Of a stretch of DNA of 64,000 nt, positions 1 through 7,177 are shown one piece after another. The stretch comes from 9FT-COMBO-48-23 sp963754385 (GTDB lineage Bacteria > Chloroflexota > Dehalococcoidia > GIF9 > UBA5629). The first letter of the stretch is position 1, and each line of letters starts with the position of its first letter. The stretch covers positions 186,001 to 250,000 of the forward strand of contig CAVWGE010000003.1 in NCBI GenBank assembly GCA_963754385.1, in the 5' to 3' direction. The translations under genes and the position numbers were made by a program. A model generated the notes under the pieces. The model did no database searches and was not told where the DNA came from. It was given only the letters and a program-made list of their open reading frames with translations.

Positions 1-301
1 GTGCCGCCTTGCGGATCAATCCTACAAGTCGCTCCATTGCATCCTGACGATTTGCTCCCTGAGTACGGAACCGCCGGGCATCGATGACAAGTACACCTTC
101 TTTAGTCATCCGTCTGCGGGTTAACGAAAGTAGCCTTTCGCGAACTTCACCGGGCAACGAGGGGGAATTAGCCACATCAAAGCGAAGCTGGACGGCAGTG
201 GCGACTTTATTGACATTCTGGCCACCCGGCCCCGAAGCCCGCATGAACTCTTGTTGGATCTCATTCTCGTCAATCGCGATGGTTGGGGTTACTTGAATCA
301 T
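1..301 (-). CDS. arfB: Peptidyl-tRNA hydrolase ArfB (partial, C-terminus off window)
   Basis: Release-factor-like ribosome rescue protein that hydrolyses peptidyl-tRNA on stalled ribosomes. The first 100 residues are in the window. The hallmark GGQ lies at about residues 26-28 within SGPGGQNVNKVAT, the typical ArfB/YaeJ context, and the start at 301 gives the family's usual N-terminus (MIQVTPTIAIDENEI). Full-length members are about 140 residues, so roughly 40 residues, including the basic tail that enters the mRNA channel, lie outside the window. No good Shine-Dalgarno is seen at the expected distance, only AAGG almost touching the ATG. The family call is firm. Confidence 0.9.
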   Translation of the reverse strand, partial: MIQVTPTIAIDENEIQQEFMRASGPGGQNVNKVATAVQLRFDVANSPSLPGEVRERLLSLTRRRMTKEGVLVIDARRFRTQGANRQDAMERLVGLIRKAA

Positions 302-453
302 ACCTTGAGCTTATATTAAATAACTGGTTTATGCAATATCCTGCCTAGGGCTGGCGGTAAGATGTCAAGATACTTTCTTAGATCGAGCGTGGCTTAACGA
401 AGGGTAACAAAAGTCAGTATTGTTAAGCGTCTATTTAGAGTGGCCGAACAAGA

Positions 454-936
454 ATGAGCTATAATCAATCAAGAATTATAATAGCCAATTCTTTCTTCTG
501 TCCAATCGATTCTGATATGAAAAGAGTCAATAAGAAGTCCACTAAGGCAACAGTGACCAACTGGCTTAAAGTCATAGCGTTTCTGCTAGACGACGTGCTA
601 GCACTAATTATCATCATATTAATATTACACTTTCTAAAAATCCAGATCCCTTTACCCATTATCATCACTGCGGTAATACTGCTTGGTATCCTTCTGTTCA
701 TAATACACAGAGCCATCATACCGGATTTTCGAAGAAAGCCAGTTACAGGACAAGAGGGAATGCTAGGCCTGCAAGGCAGCGTGATTAAAACGCTGAGCCC
801 TATCGGCACTGTTATCGTTGAAGGGGAGCATTGGAAAGCCAAATCTGTTGATGGCGACGTAATACGAACCGATGAAAGTATCGAAGTTGTAGGAGTTGAT
901 AGACTAACTTTATTAGTCAGGCGTAAGCCTGAATAA
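454..936 (+). CDS. NfeD-like membrane protein with C-terminal OB domain
   Basis: 160 residues. Two hydrophobic helices (about residues 38-62 and 67-87) are followed by a soluble domain (about 95-160). That domain has the NfeD pattern: GQEGMLGLQG, then an SPIGTVIVEGEHWKA stretch, and a closing VVGVDRLTLLV strand. NfeD proteins partner stomatin/flotillin-type membrane proteins or NfeD-type serine proteases; no such partner is adjacent here, so the role is unclear. A second start at 517 (MKRVNKKS) gives a more ordinary N-terminus and cannot be excluded; neither start has a strong ribosome binding site. Confidence 0.75.
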   Translation: MSYNQSRIIIANSFFCPIDSDMKRVNKKSTKATVTNWLKVIAFLLDDVLALIIIILILHFLKIQIPLPIIITAVILLGILLFIIHRAIIPDFRRKPVTGQEGMLGLQGSVIKTLSPIGTVIVEGEHWKAKSVDGDVIRTDESIEVVGVDRLTLLVRRKPE

Positions 937-1124
937 AATTTAGCATCATCCGGCCTAGATTCATTGAGATTAAACAACAATAAAGTTCGTTCACCTTTAC
1001 CCCACCGTTTATATACCTTATACTAACTGTTTTGGCTTGTGGATGACCTTTGATCTCGTTCCTAACCGTGAAACCTATTGTGGTTTTACTACTAGAACGA
1101 GTGTAAAATATTTATGGGATACAA

Positions 1125-1547
1125 ATGATGGTTATCTGGAGAGTGCTGGCAGATATGGTCATGTACCTCCATATTCTCCTCCCGCTCCTTTTAGTTGGGC
1201 TTGTAGTGGTTAGTCTATTCAGGGAGGTGGGCTTCCAATGGCGGCTTCTCTGCTATGTGGGCATGGGATTGTGGGTTATCATGGAAATTGTACCTAAATT
1301 CGGGTGGACTAAGAATTGCCCACTCACTGATTTAGAATACTCATTAAGAAGGCTTTATGACCCAAGTGAGAGTTGGGTAAGAACTAGGTCACTCCCAGCA
1401 ACTGTTATATTTAATATTAGCCGGATTGAAGTACCAGAATTCATCTTTACAGTTGTGTTCGGCATCTTTTTGGCTACAGTGGTGGGCGTTGTTATTGCCA
1501 GAACAATAATGCAAAGAAGATTAGCAAGAAATGAATCTGACAGCTAA
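1125..1547 (+). CDS. DUF2784-like small membrane protein
   Basis: 140 residues with hydrophobic helices at about 10-30, 40-56 and 103-126. The order LADMVMYLH near the N-terminus, a second helix, and then NCPLTDLEYSLRRLY matches the arrangement in DUF2784 proteins, where a conserved CPLT-LE segment follows the second membrane helix. Function is unknown. The C-terminal part (about 80-110) is longer than I expect for the family. There is no strong Shine-Dalgarno (GGGAT before two adjacent ATG codons). Neighbours are unrelated. Confidence 0.5.
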   Translation: MMVIWRVLADMVMYLHILLPLLLVGLVVVSLFREVGFQWRLLCYVGMGLWVIMEIVPKFGWTKNCPLTDLEYSLRRLYDPSESWVRTRSLPATVIFNISRIEVPEFIFTVVFGIFLATVVGVVIARTIMQRRLARNESDS

Positions 1548-1841
1548 GTATGTAAATCGTCAGCGAAAACGGGATACAATTCGTCACTTTGTGTGACGAA
1601 TCATGTGCAGTATAATAAATTTAGAAACACATAGGGGCTCAATTGACATTCGCCTTCCACGAGAAAATGACCAACGGCTAAGCGAAGCTCCTAGTAAGTT
1701 GCCAGAGTTTATTGAGCACCGAACCGCTGATGAAACGTTAATTGTGTACGATTAGGAAGTTCACGAGTGTTATAAGATAGGTCGCTAGGGGCATTAATAG
1801 TTGTTCTCTCAAGTATCAAAATTTACCAACCGACAATAATT
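1548..1841. other. Intergenic stretch, one doubtful 50-codon ORF
   Basis: Mostly noncoding. A short plus-strand ORF (1603-1755, beginning MCSIINLETH and ending LIVYD) has no convincing ribosome binding site and no family I recognise. I list it here instead of calling it a gene. Confidence 0.2.
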
Positions 1842-2792
1842 ATGCAAACCCAGAAGTTTGAAGACATAATAAAGTGCATTTATTTGTTTCGTGACTTCAG
1901 GACAAGACGACGCAAATTACCCCCTGAAGCCTTCGCTATAGGACCCAAGCGCGAGCCAAAACCTACCGACGTCATCGAACACGAGATATGGAGCGGTATA
2001 GTTGAATGTCCAGATGACGTCAGCATTAGAACAACCGATCACCATGGTAAAGTAATTAAGATGGCGCACGATGTGTGGGGCTATTGGATAGGACTTGTGC
2101 TAGATATCCAGCGAATTGTTGAAGAACCAAAGGAGGACGCTCTGGCTTTAGGCTGCCTAAGTGCTGCCGATGAATTTCAAGCTTCCACATACGAGACTCT
2201 CACAGGTTTTTACCGCCAGGCAATCGCTACATTGCGACCAGCTATGGAAGGAATCTTGACTGGCATATATTTTCGAACGTTCTCCGACCCCAAAAAGTTT
2301 CAGCAATGGGCTGATGGTTTTAGTGGGGGAGAGCTTTGGGTAAAGGACATAAGGACAGCACTTGCCAAGAAGGAGCCTTTCTTAAATCTAGAGTCAGCAG
2401 CACCACCTGGGGTTTTTGGATGTCCGGAGGCGTGGGTACCATCACTCTACAAGAAGCTTAGTGCATTTAGTCACAGCAGACCGTATTTTGAGGACGACGG
2501 AGGAAAAATTCCCACCACCAACGTAGGTTTGTGGGGCGGATCAAATGGTCCGGTGTATGAACCACGCTCCTTTCGCTTGTGGTATACTTTCTATTTTGAT
2601 ATCGTGCTATTGTCATTATTGCTTGTGGGCTTATCCGAGCCGCGTGTACTTAACGTGTCGAAACCAACAGATATACCATATTTCCAGTTTCTAGAGCGTT
2701 TACTTTCCTGCCAGATGATACCCCATCCAGTAGTGAAACATATAATTACTTACCTCAAATCCGTTAAGCTTAGCTCAGAGTCCCTTCCATAA
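1842..2792 (+). CDS. Hypothetical protein, possibly HEPN-like helical
   Basis: 316 residues, not recognised. It is soluble except for one hydrophobic segment near residues 249-264 (DIVLLSLLLVGLSEP). The middle (about 110-150) is helical with a QAIATLRPAMEGILTGIYFR run. Further on, LSAFSHSRPY (about 205-215) resembles the 'SxxSHxxP' segment of HEPN/DUF5677-type proteins. The resemblance is weak, so no function is claimed. It stands alone, with several hundred bases of noncoding sequence on both sides and no strong ribosome binding site. Confidence 0.55.
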   Translation: MQTQKFEDIIKCIYLFRDFRTRRRKLPPEAFAIGPKREPKPTDVIEHEIWSGIVECPDDVSIRTTDHHGKVIKMAHDVWGYWIGLVLDIQRIVEEPKEDALALGCLSAADEFQASTYETLTGFYRQAIATLRPAMEGILTGIYFRTFSDPKKFQQWADGFSGGELWVKDIRTALAKKEPFLNLESAAPPGVFGCPEAWVPSLYKKLSAFSHSRPYFEDDGGKIPTTNVGLWGGSNGPVYEPRSFRLWYTFYFDIVLLSLLLVGLSEPRVLNVSKPTDIPYFQFLERLLSCQMIPHPVVKHIITYLKSVKLSSESLP

Positions 2793-2957
2793 AGTTAGCC
2801 AACTTCTATATTGCCGATATAAGCTTCTTCATCCCTTACACCAGTTTGAAATGCTTCCAGTATACGTCACCAAGTTGGATGAAAACTTAGACTCGGACTA
2901 AACATCCAGCCAGAATGTGACTTTGGCTGTTGTCTGATTTTTCATGGCTGACAAGAT

Positions 2958-2994
2958 ACAATATAATTAACCTTTGTACAATTCTTTATATTGT
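2958..2994. promoter_or_regulatory. Perfect 9-bp inverted repeat in AT-rich intergenic region
   Basis: Arms ACAATATAA (2958-2966) and TTATATTGT (2986-2994) are perfect complements separated by 19 nt that contain the palindrome TTGTACAA (2974-2981). It lies about 70 nt upstream of the secreted protein gene at 3064. It could be an operator or a weak hairpin. Nothing else is seen in the 2793-3063 gap. Confidence 0.3.
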
Positions 2995-3063
2995 GTAAAG
3001 TGTATGGTAAATTACTAGTATAGTCACATATCCAAAAGCTCCCTACGTATAATAGTCACTGGC

Positions 3064-3471
3064 ATGCTTCTTATTACGTCTATTCTTTTAGTAATGCCGG
3101 ATTTCAGTTGTAGCGCCTCAATTTCGCAGAATCAACAACCTGCTGAAATCTCGTCAGTGTTAGGACCTCTTATTCCAATTAACCCGGCAGGGGCTATAGT
3201 CGAAATAACACTGAAGAATGTGTCTGCGGAACCTATTATTTCTTTAACCGCCAACCTTGAAGCCAATGGTTCCTTCGAATTTGTCTTTGACATTACTCCT
3301 TCGAATCCACTGCTACCTAATAAAAGCACTAGTAGCAGGCTCGCTCTAATCGGAGGAGGATTTAACACGGATCTCTCTTATCCTCTGACGATAAATGCGA
3401 CACTCCAAAATGGAGCCAGATTCGTTTACACCAATCAGGTGAAGATTATAGAACCCCCGCTAAACAAATGA
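3064..3471 (+). CDS. Small secreted protein, Ig-like beta-sandwich fold likely
   Basis: 135 residues. A short hydrophobic N-terminus (MLLITSILLVMP) followed by FSCSAS suggests a signal peptide. The cysteine at about 16 is not in a canonical lipobox, so lipidation is uncertain. The rest alternates beta strands (VEITLKNVSAEPIISLTANL, then FEFVFDITPSNPLLP), typical of exported beta-sandwich domains. An in-frame stop just upstream (3016-3018), with no start codon between, supports the chosen start. Function is unknown. Confidence 0.5.
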   Translation: MLLITSILLVMPDFSCSASISQNQQPAEISSVLGPLIPINPAGAIVEITLKNVSAEPIISLTANLEANGSFEFVFDITPSNPLLPNKSTSSRLALIGGGFNTDLSYPLTINATLQNGARFVYTNQVKIIEPPLNK

Positions 3472-3582
3472 CGAGAACCGCATAGATAGATGCTTAACAT
3501 TCCATCGTTTTGTGCCCTTTGAGGCCTGATATTTTCTAACGAAAACCTTCAGTATCGATAACACAACCTTACAAAGTTTACC

Positions 3583-3677
3583 CTATGGTTTGCCATAGCG
3601 TTTGCTTAATCGTTTGCCATATGGTATGTTTTCTATGTATTGATGGTATATTTCCTATTTATTGGTAGTATATTTCA
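3583..3677. promoter_or_regulatory. Cluster of palindromes and 22-bp direct repeats upstream of the RHH gene
   Basis: Visible elements are CTATGG-TTTG-CCATAG (3583-3598, perfect inverted repeat), GTTTGCCATA twice, the palindrome CCATATGG (3617-3624), and TATTGATGGTATATTTCC (3638-3655) repeated imperfectly as TATTGGTAGTATATTTCA (3660-3677) with a 22-bp period, two helical turns. They end about 35 nt before the gene for a ribbon-helix-helix-type protein. RHH proteins commonly bind arrays of short palindromes in their own promoters, so autoregulation is the likely reading. Confidence 0.45.
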
Positions 3678-3710
3678 CCGATGATTTAATCATCATGGAG
3701 GAAGACGAAG

Positions 3711-4067
3711 ATGAAAAAGAAAGCACACAAACCTCCTAGCAGAATAAAGTACGACCAGTCCCACCCAACAGTGAGCGTGCGGGTTGACCGTGCGCTGTAC
3801 GATGAGTTACAAGAGCTCCGAGAAATGAGCAAGAAGAGCTTGGGTGATATTCTCAGAGAGGCTGTGAAAAAACAGAAGCCATGGGCCAAAGACGCCTACG
3901 ATTTAGGACAAAAGGCGGGATACGATTCAGCCAAGCGGGAGTTTGCAGTCACCTACAGGTGCTCCGTTTGTGGAGGTGTCCTGACAGTAACTACTGCAGA
4001 TGAGAAAAGAGCGGTCGCCCAATATATGAGAGAGCACGGCTGGAAGCATGGCAAATGTGTAGGTTGA
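3711..4067 (+). CDS. Ribbon-helix-helix-like protein with C-terminal zinc-binding motif
   Basis: 118 residues. A basic N-terminus is followed by TVSVRVDRALYDELQELREM and then KKSLGDILREAVKK (about residues 20-57), the strand-helix-helix layout of ribbon-helix-helix DNA-binding domains. The C-terminal half carries CSVCGG (about 84-89) and a distant HGWKHGKC (about 109-116), giving Cys2 plus His/Cys ligands for a metal. The start is well supported by GGAGGAAGACGAAG. The palindromes just upstream suggest it controls its own expression. A DNA-binding regulator is the likely role; targets are unknown. Confidence 0.6.
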   Translation: MKKKAHKPPSRIKYDQSHPTVSVRVDRALYDELQELREMSKKSLGDILREAVKKQKPWAKDAYDLGQKAGYDSAKREFAVTYRCSVCGGVLTVTTADEKRAVAQYMREHGWKHGKCVG

Positions 4068-4175
4068 AGTGGGCATATATGAAGGTGCAATCGATTGTAC
4101 ACTGGCACTCCAGTCTAAAAATTAGGTGGCTCTCAGACATCTCTGAACAATCCGACATTGTGTGACCTTCTTCAC

Positions 4176-4524
4176 GTATGTAATCCGAAGGTGTCTTGAA
4201 GGTAAGATGTGGAAAGCACCGGTTTTTTCGTATCTGTCTTGAAGGTATTGCGAAGGTATAATGCAAAAAGTGCTGGTTTTTCGCATGTGGTTCGAAGGTG
4301 TCTTGAAGGTGAGACGTGAAAAGTGCTGATTCTTTCGTATCTGGCTTGAAGGTGTTCCGAAGGTATAATGTGAAAAGCGCTAGTTATTCCGTATCTATCT
4401 TGAAGGTATTGCGAAGGTGTTATGTGAAAAGTGCCAGTTATTCCATATCTAGCTGAATATATGTCGAAGGTAAGATTTGAAAGCGGCAACTCTCCTACAG
4501 CTATTCCAAAGGTGCGTCGAAGGT
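4176..4524. repeat. Seven-unit ~54-bp tandem array with paired GAAGGT motifs 11 bp apart
   Basis: Units begin near 4176, 4230, 4283, 4337, 4391, 4445 and 4499, a period of 53-54 bp. Each holds two GAAGGT hexamers, or one exact and one degenerate, with starts exactly 11 bp apart: 4187/4198, 4241/4252, 4294/4305, 4348/4359, 4402/4413, 4455(gaatat)/4466 and 4508(aaaggt)/4519. Between pairs, units share a TGTGAAAAGTGC-like stretch. Direct repeats at 11-bp spacing are the classic layout for OmpR/PhoB-family response regulators, and 54 bp is about five helical turns. The array sits between the 3' ends of two convergent genes, an odd place for a promoter array. The 4068-4558 gap holds nothing else. 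Confidence 0.8.
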
Positions 4525-4558
4525 ATAAATTGATTGACCATAATAGACAGAAGACATG

Positions 4559-5155
4559 CTAGCGTGGGCGCCCCTGCAAATTAAATTCAGTCATGAAGCC
4601 GCTTCTGTTCGTGAATTCAAAATTCTTGCCGAAGTCGGTGTATTTCCAGAAGTGAGTGTTGCAGACCTTGACATCCGAGAAGTACGCGCTGGTCAACAAA
4701 TTCTCCAGGCGCTGAGGGTTCTTTCCATCTCCACCAACCATCAGCGACCCCTTCAACTCCCCGTATGGCATGGTTACGTGATAATTGTTACCTTCCTGAC
4801 TTAGATTGATATCGACGAATCTGACCCCAAGGCACCTTTTCACTATTAGAAAACCTGGAACGTTGTTCACTAAGAAGGGTTGCAGCAACCTTCTTTGCTC
4901 CTCGGTGGTAGTACCACTTATGTATATACCTCCCTCTCCGCCTTTCACCGGTAGATCAGCAGCTTTTCCCGAGTACAGGTCGGCCACTGCAATCGCTAGT
5001 GTCCCCCCTACGTCCACATTGTCAATTTGGCCCTCTTTGATCTGCATTAGCAAAAACGACTTGCAAAGCTCTTCCATGTCCCTGCCTAGAAATAGGGGGC
5101 ATTGACCCTCTGATGCGCAGCCCTCGATAACGGTACCTCTTACGTTCCAAACCAT
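4559..5155 (-). CDS. DUF1326 domain-containing protein
   Basis: 198 residues of the DUF1326 type: VRGTVIEGCASEGQCPLFLGR at the N-terminus, a VDVGGTLAIAVADLYSGKAAD segment, and GGIYISGTTTEEQRRLLQPF (about residues 70-95). The family often has several Cys at the N-terminus; here two remain (about residues 13 and 19). The biochemical role is unknown. The start is supported by AAAGGAGG six bases ahead of the ATG. The gene converges with the regulator gene at 3711-4067, with the repeat array between their 3' ends. Confidence 0.75.
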   Translation of the reverse strand: MVWNVRGTVIEGCASEGQCPLFLGRDMEELCKSFLLMQIKEGQIDNVDVGGTLAIAVADLYSGKAADLPVKGGEGGIYISGTTTEEQRRLLQPFLVNNVPGFLIVKRCLGVRFVDINLSQEGNNYHVTMPYGELKGSLMVGGDGKNPQRLENLLTSAYFSDVKVCNTHFWKYTDFGKNFEFTNRSGFMTEFNLQGRPR

Positions 5156-5386
5156 GATATCCTCCTTTCATTTTGTTGTCACTCTTGTTATTCCCTCATA
5201 TATAACTACTCACTGCGTAGCATTACATTCCTTCTCAGTATTTGAGAGTGTCATGCCATATCTTCTAAAGTCTACTTGGTGTGTGACTTGCCCCGATATT
5301 TGTATCACTTTTATGTTAGAGCCGCAAGCATAATACCCTTGGAAGCAGGCAGTTGGCAATTGAGAGAGATAGGGGGCCAAATCAAC

Positions 5387-5424
5387 AAAACGATGTTTCG
5401 TTTTAACACTGATGCTCGTATAAT
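5387..5424 (+). promoter_or_regulatory. Probable promoter with overlapping inverted repeat
   Basis: A perfect TATAAT (5419-5424) lies 44 nt upstream of the metallophosphoesterase start. Its -35 region is poor (TTTCGT at 5396-5401, 17-nt spacer) but is overlapped by AAAACGA-TGTT-TCGTTTT (5387-5404), a perfect 7-bp inverted repeat. The layout suggests an operator over a weak -35. Nothing else is seen in the 5156-5467 gap. Confidence 0.4.
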
Positions 5425-5467
5425 GGAGATACAGAGATAATAAGCGCTCTGGCAATAGGAGGGGATC

Positions 5468-6196
5468 GTGAAGAGATTTATTTTGTCCGACTTGCATATA
5501 GGTCATCCGGAGGCACAATACGACGCTATGGATCAGGCAATAAATTATATCAGTCAGAAGGCCGAAGCTGGCGATCAGATTTGGGGACTGGGTGACTGGT
5601 TTCACATGAATGAAATGGGTTTTGATTATTGCATCAGTCAGCCCATGACCCAAAAATATCGGGACCTTGCCATGCATATAGTAACAAGGCTTATACCGGG
5701 CAACCATGACAATCAACTCAGAAAGTTCGCTCACATTTCAGGCTCGGTTAACCCTATCAGCCCCATAGAAATAATCGAACCCTTCTGGGAGAACGGTTTC
5801 TTCTACTGTCATGGCCACGAATATGACCCCGTTGCCGAACATTTTGGATGGTTTCCTGCGTTTTGGGATCGGCTTCGACATAAAAGAACGCCGGGAGATC
5901 TCAAATCTGATACTATAACTGAACAATTTCTTATAGCAGCCCAATTGGTGCACTCATCGGCTTTGATTGAGGTAGCTAAGGAAGCAAAAGATGAAGGCAA
6001 GGACTGTAAGGGGATCGTGCTGGGCCATACACATCTTCCGGTGATCCAGGAAGCTCCAGAGCTGCCTTATTTGATTAACGACGGCGACATGAGACATAGT
6101 GCCACCTTCGTTGTTCAGGACGAGGATGGGTTCCACCTGATGAGATGGAATTACAGTCAGAACCGCTGGCTAGTAACGTCAAGTCTCCAACCATGA
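5468..6196 (+). CDS. Calcineurin-like metallophosphoesterase
   Basis: 242 residues carrying the full metal-ligand set: SDLHIGH (D8, H10), GLGDW (D43), PGNHD (78-81), CHGHEYD (H115/H117) and LGHTHLP (186-189). The size and the EYDP/HFGW region resemble UDP-2,3-diacylglucosamine hydrolase-like phosphoesterases, but without lipid A genes nearby a cytoplasmic phosphodiesterase of unknown substrate is the safer call. It starts with GTG, preceded by GGAGGGGATC. It is a single gene with its own promoter. Confidence 0.85.
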   Translation: MKRFILSDLHIGHPEAQYDAMDQAINYISQKAEAGDQIWGLGDWFHMNEMGFDYCISQPMTQKYRDLAMHIVTRLIPGNHDNQLRKFAHISGSVNPISPIEIIEPFWENGFFYCHGHEYDPVAEHFGWFPAFWDRLRHKRTPGDLKSDTITEQFLIAAQLVHSSALIEVAKEAKDEGKDCKGIVLGHTHLPVIQEAPELPYLINDGDMRHSATFVVQDEDGFHLMRWNYSQNRWLVTSSLQP

Positions 6197-6412
6197 CCCT
6201 GTATATGCATTCTGTGCATGGCAGACAGCCAATCTAGGGAGCAAAGGTTCGAATTTATATTGGCCCTTAAATAGATAGGGACAGTAATAACCTGTCAGAT
6301 ATCTTTAACAAAATGGCTTGTTGTTACTTATATTTGAGTTTTGTGATGACAAGTCAGCCCGTTCAAGCGAACTAGTAACCTAGCTTTTTGGTGAGAGACC
6401 GAGAGAACATCC

Positions 6413-6766
6413 TCACACTTGGCTAATGAAGAATACACATAAGTTCCAGAGCACGATTCCCGCGTATAAGACAACAAAGCACCAACTACTTATCAATGCC
6501 AGCTTGGGCCGACGCCTATGTATATCCCACAGAATAAGTGCACATAGGAGCGCACCTAGTACTTTTATGACCAAGAAATTTGTCTCGCCTACTAAAGTTT
6601 GAAGGAATGGATTCCTTTCTTGCCCTAGTCCTCGACTCACAAGAAAGCGGGTTATCAGCCCATCCGAGACTACAAGTGCAATTAGTGCGCCTAGAAGATG
6701 CCATATTCTATGAGTACTGGAAAAATAACTCTTGATAGTCTTCAAATCGCCTTCTTCTTCAACCAC
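6413..6766 (-). CDS. DUF5658-like membrane protein
   Basis: 117 residues with three hydrophobic segments (about 22-42, 60-82, 90-112). The layout LLGALIALVVSDGLITRFL, then GLGQERNPFLQ, then a long second helix is that of DUF5658 proteins, in which D and N/P residues flank a helix with unknown activity. The start is GTG at 6766. No operon partners. Confidence 0.6.
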   Translation of the reverse strand: MVEEEGDLKTIKSYFSSTHRIWHLLGALIALVVSDGLITRFLVSRGLGQERNPFLQTLVGETNFLVIKVLGALLCALILWDIHRRRPKLALISSWCFVVLYAGIVLWNLCVFFISQV

Positions 6767-7177
6767 ATACCAAACAAAAGTGTTTGAAACGCTTTTTGAT
6801 TGTACAACAGGGGCCCTGCAATGTCCAAGGAGGGTTCAGACGTCTCATTTTATTTGCTTTGGTGCACTCGAAACATGCTCGGTCAACTGCGTAGTTGTTA
6901 CCATAGATTTTTGACTTTCAGTTTATTCAGATGGCTACTATGTGTGGCGATCGACCAACATTCTGACGTTTTGTGTCTTGGCCTGCAACAAATGGCTCCC
7001 CAAAGCCTTCTAGCCACTGGCGAGCAGTGGGTTGTGGCTATGCCCCTAGCCCCAGAGCAAGCATAAAACGTATTAAGTACTTGGGTATTGTACTTAGCGG
7101 AATATCAGTATAGAATAGCTATAACTGTCCGGGGTTATATCAGAAAACAGACTTTGTTAAAGTGTCGGGGCTAAGCT
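6767..7177. other. Noncoding region upstream of the defence-like operon
   Basis: Open frames here look like chance. Close to the operon start there is an inverted repeat, TATAAC (7120-7125) and GTTATA (7134-7139), 8 nt apart. The 15-nt string AAAACAGACTTTGTT (7144-7158) recurs inside the helicase gene just after its Walker A motif (7265-7279). No strong -35/-10 pair is seen. Confidence 0.3.

Noticed and set aside
465..980. Long minus-strand frame opposite the NfeD-like gene
   Set aside because: It mirrors the plus-strand gene, has no domain I recognise, and the plus frame has clear membrane helices and the NfeD C-terminal pattern.
4176..4524. CRISPR array
   Set aside because: The repeats are 53-54 bp end to end with degenerate content and no distinct spacers; no cas genes are in the window.
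5210..5734. 174-codon minus-strand frame before the metallophosphoesterase
   Set aside because: It overlaps the real gene's first 260 bases, lacks a ribosome binding site, and its translation resembles no protein family.
6800..7066. 88-codon frame ahead of the helicase-nuclease gene
   Set aside because: Odd composition rich in Cys, Leu and Trp, no ribosome binding site; probably chance.
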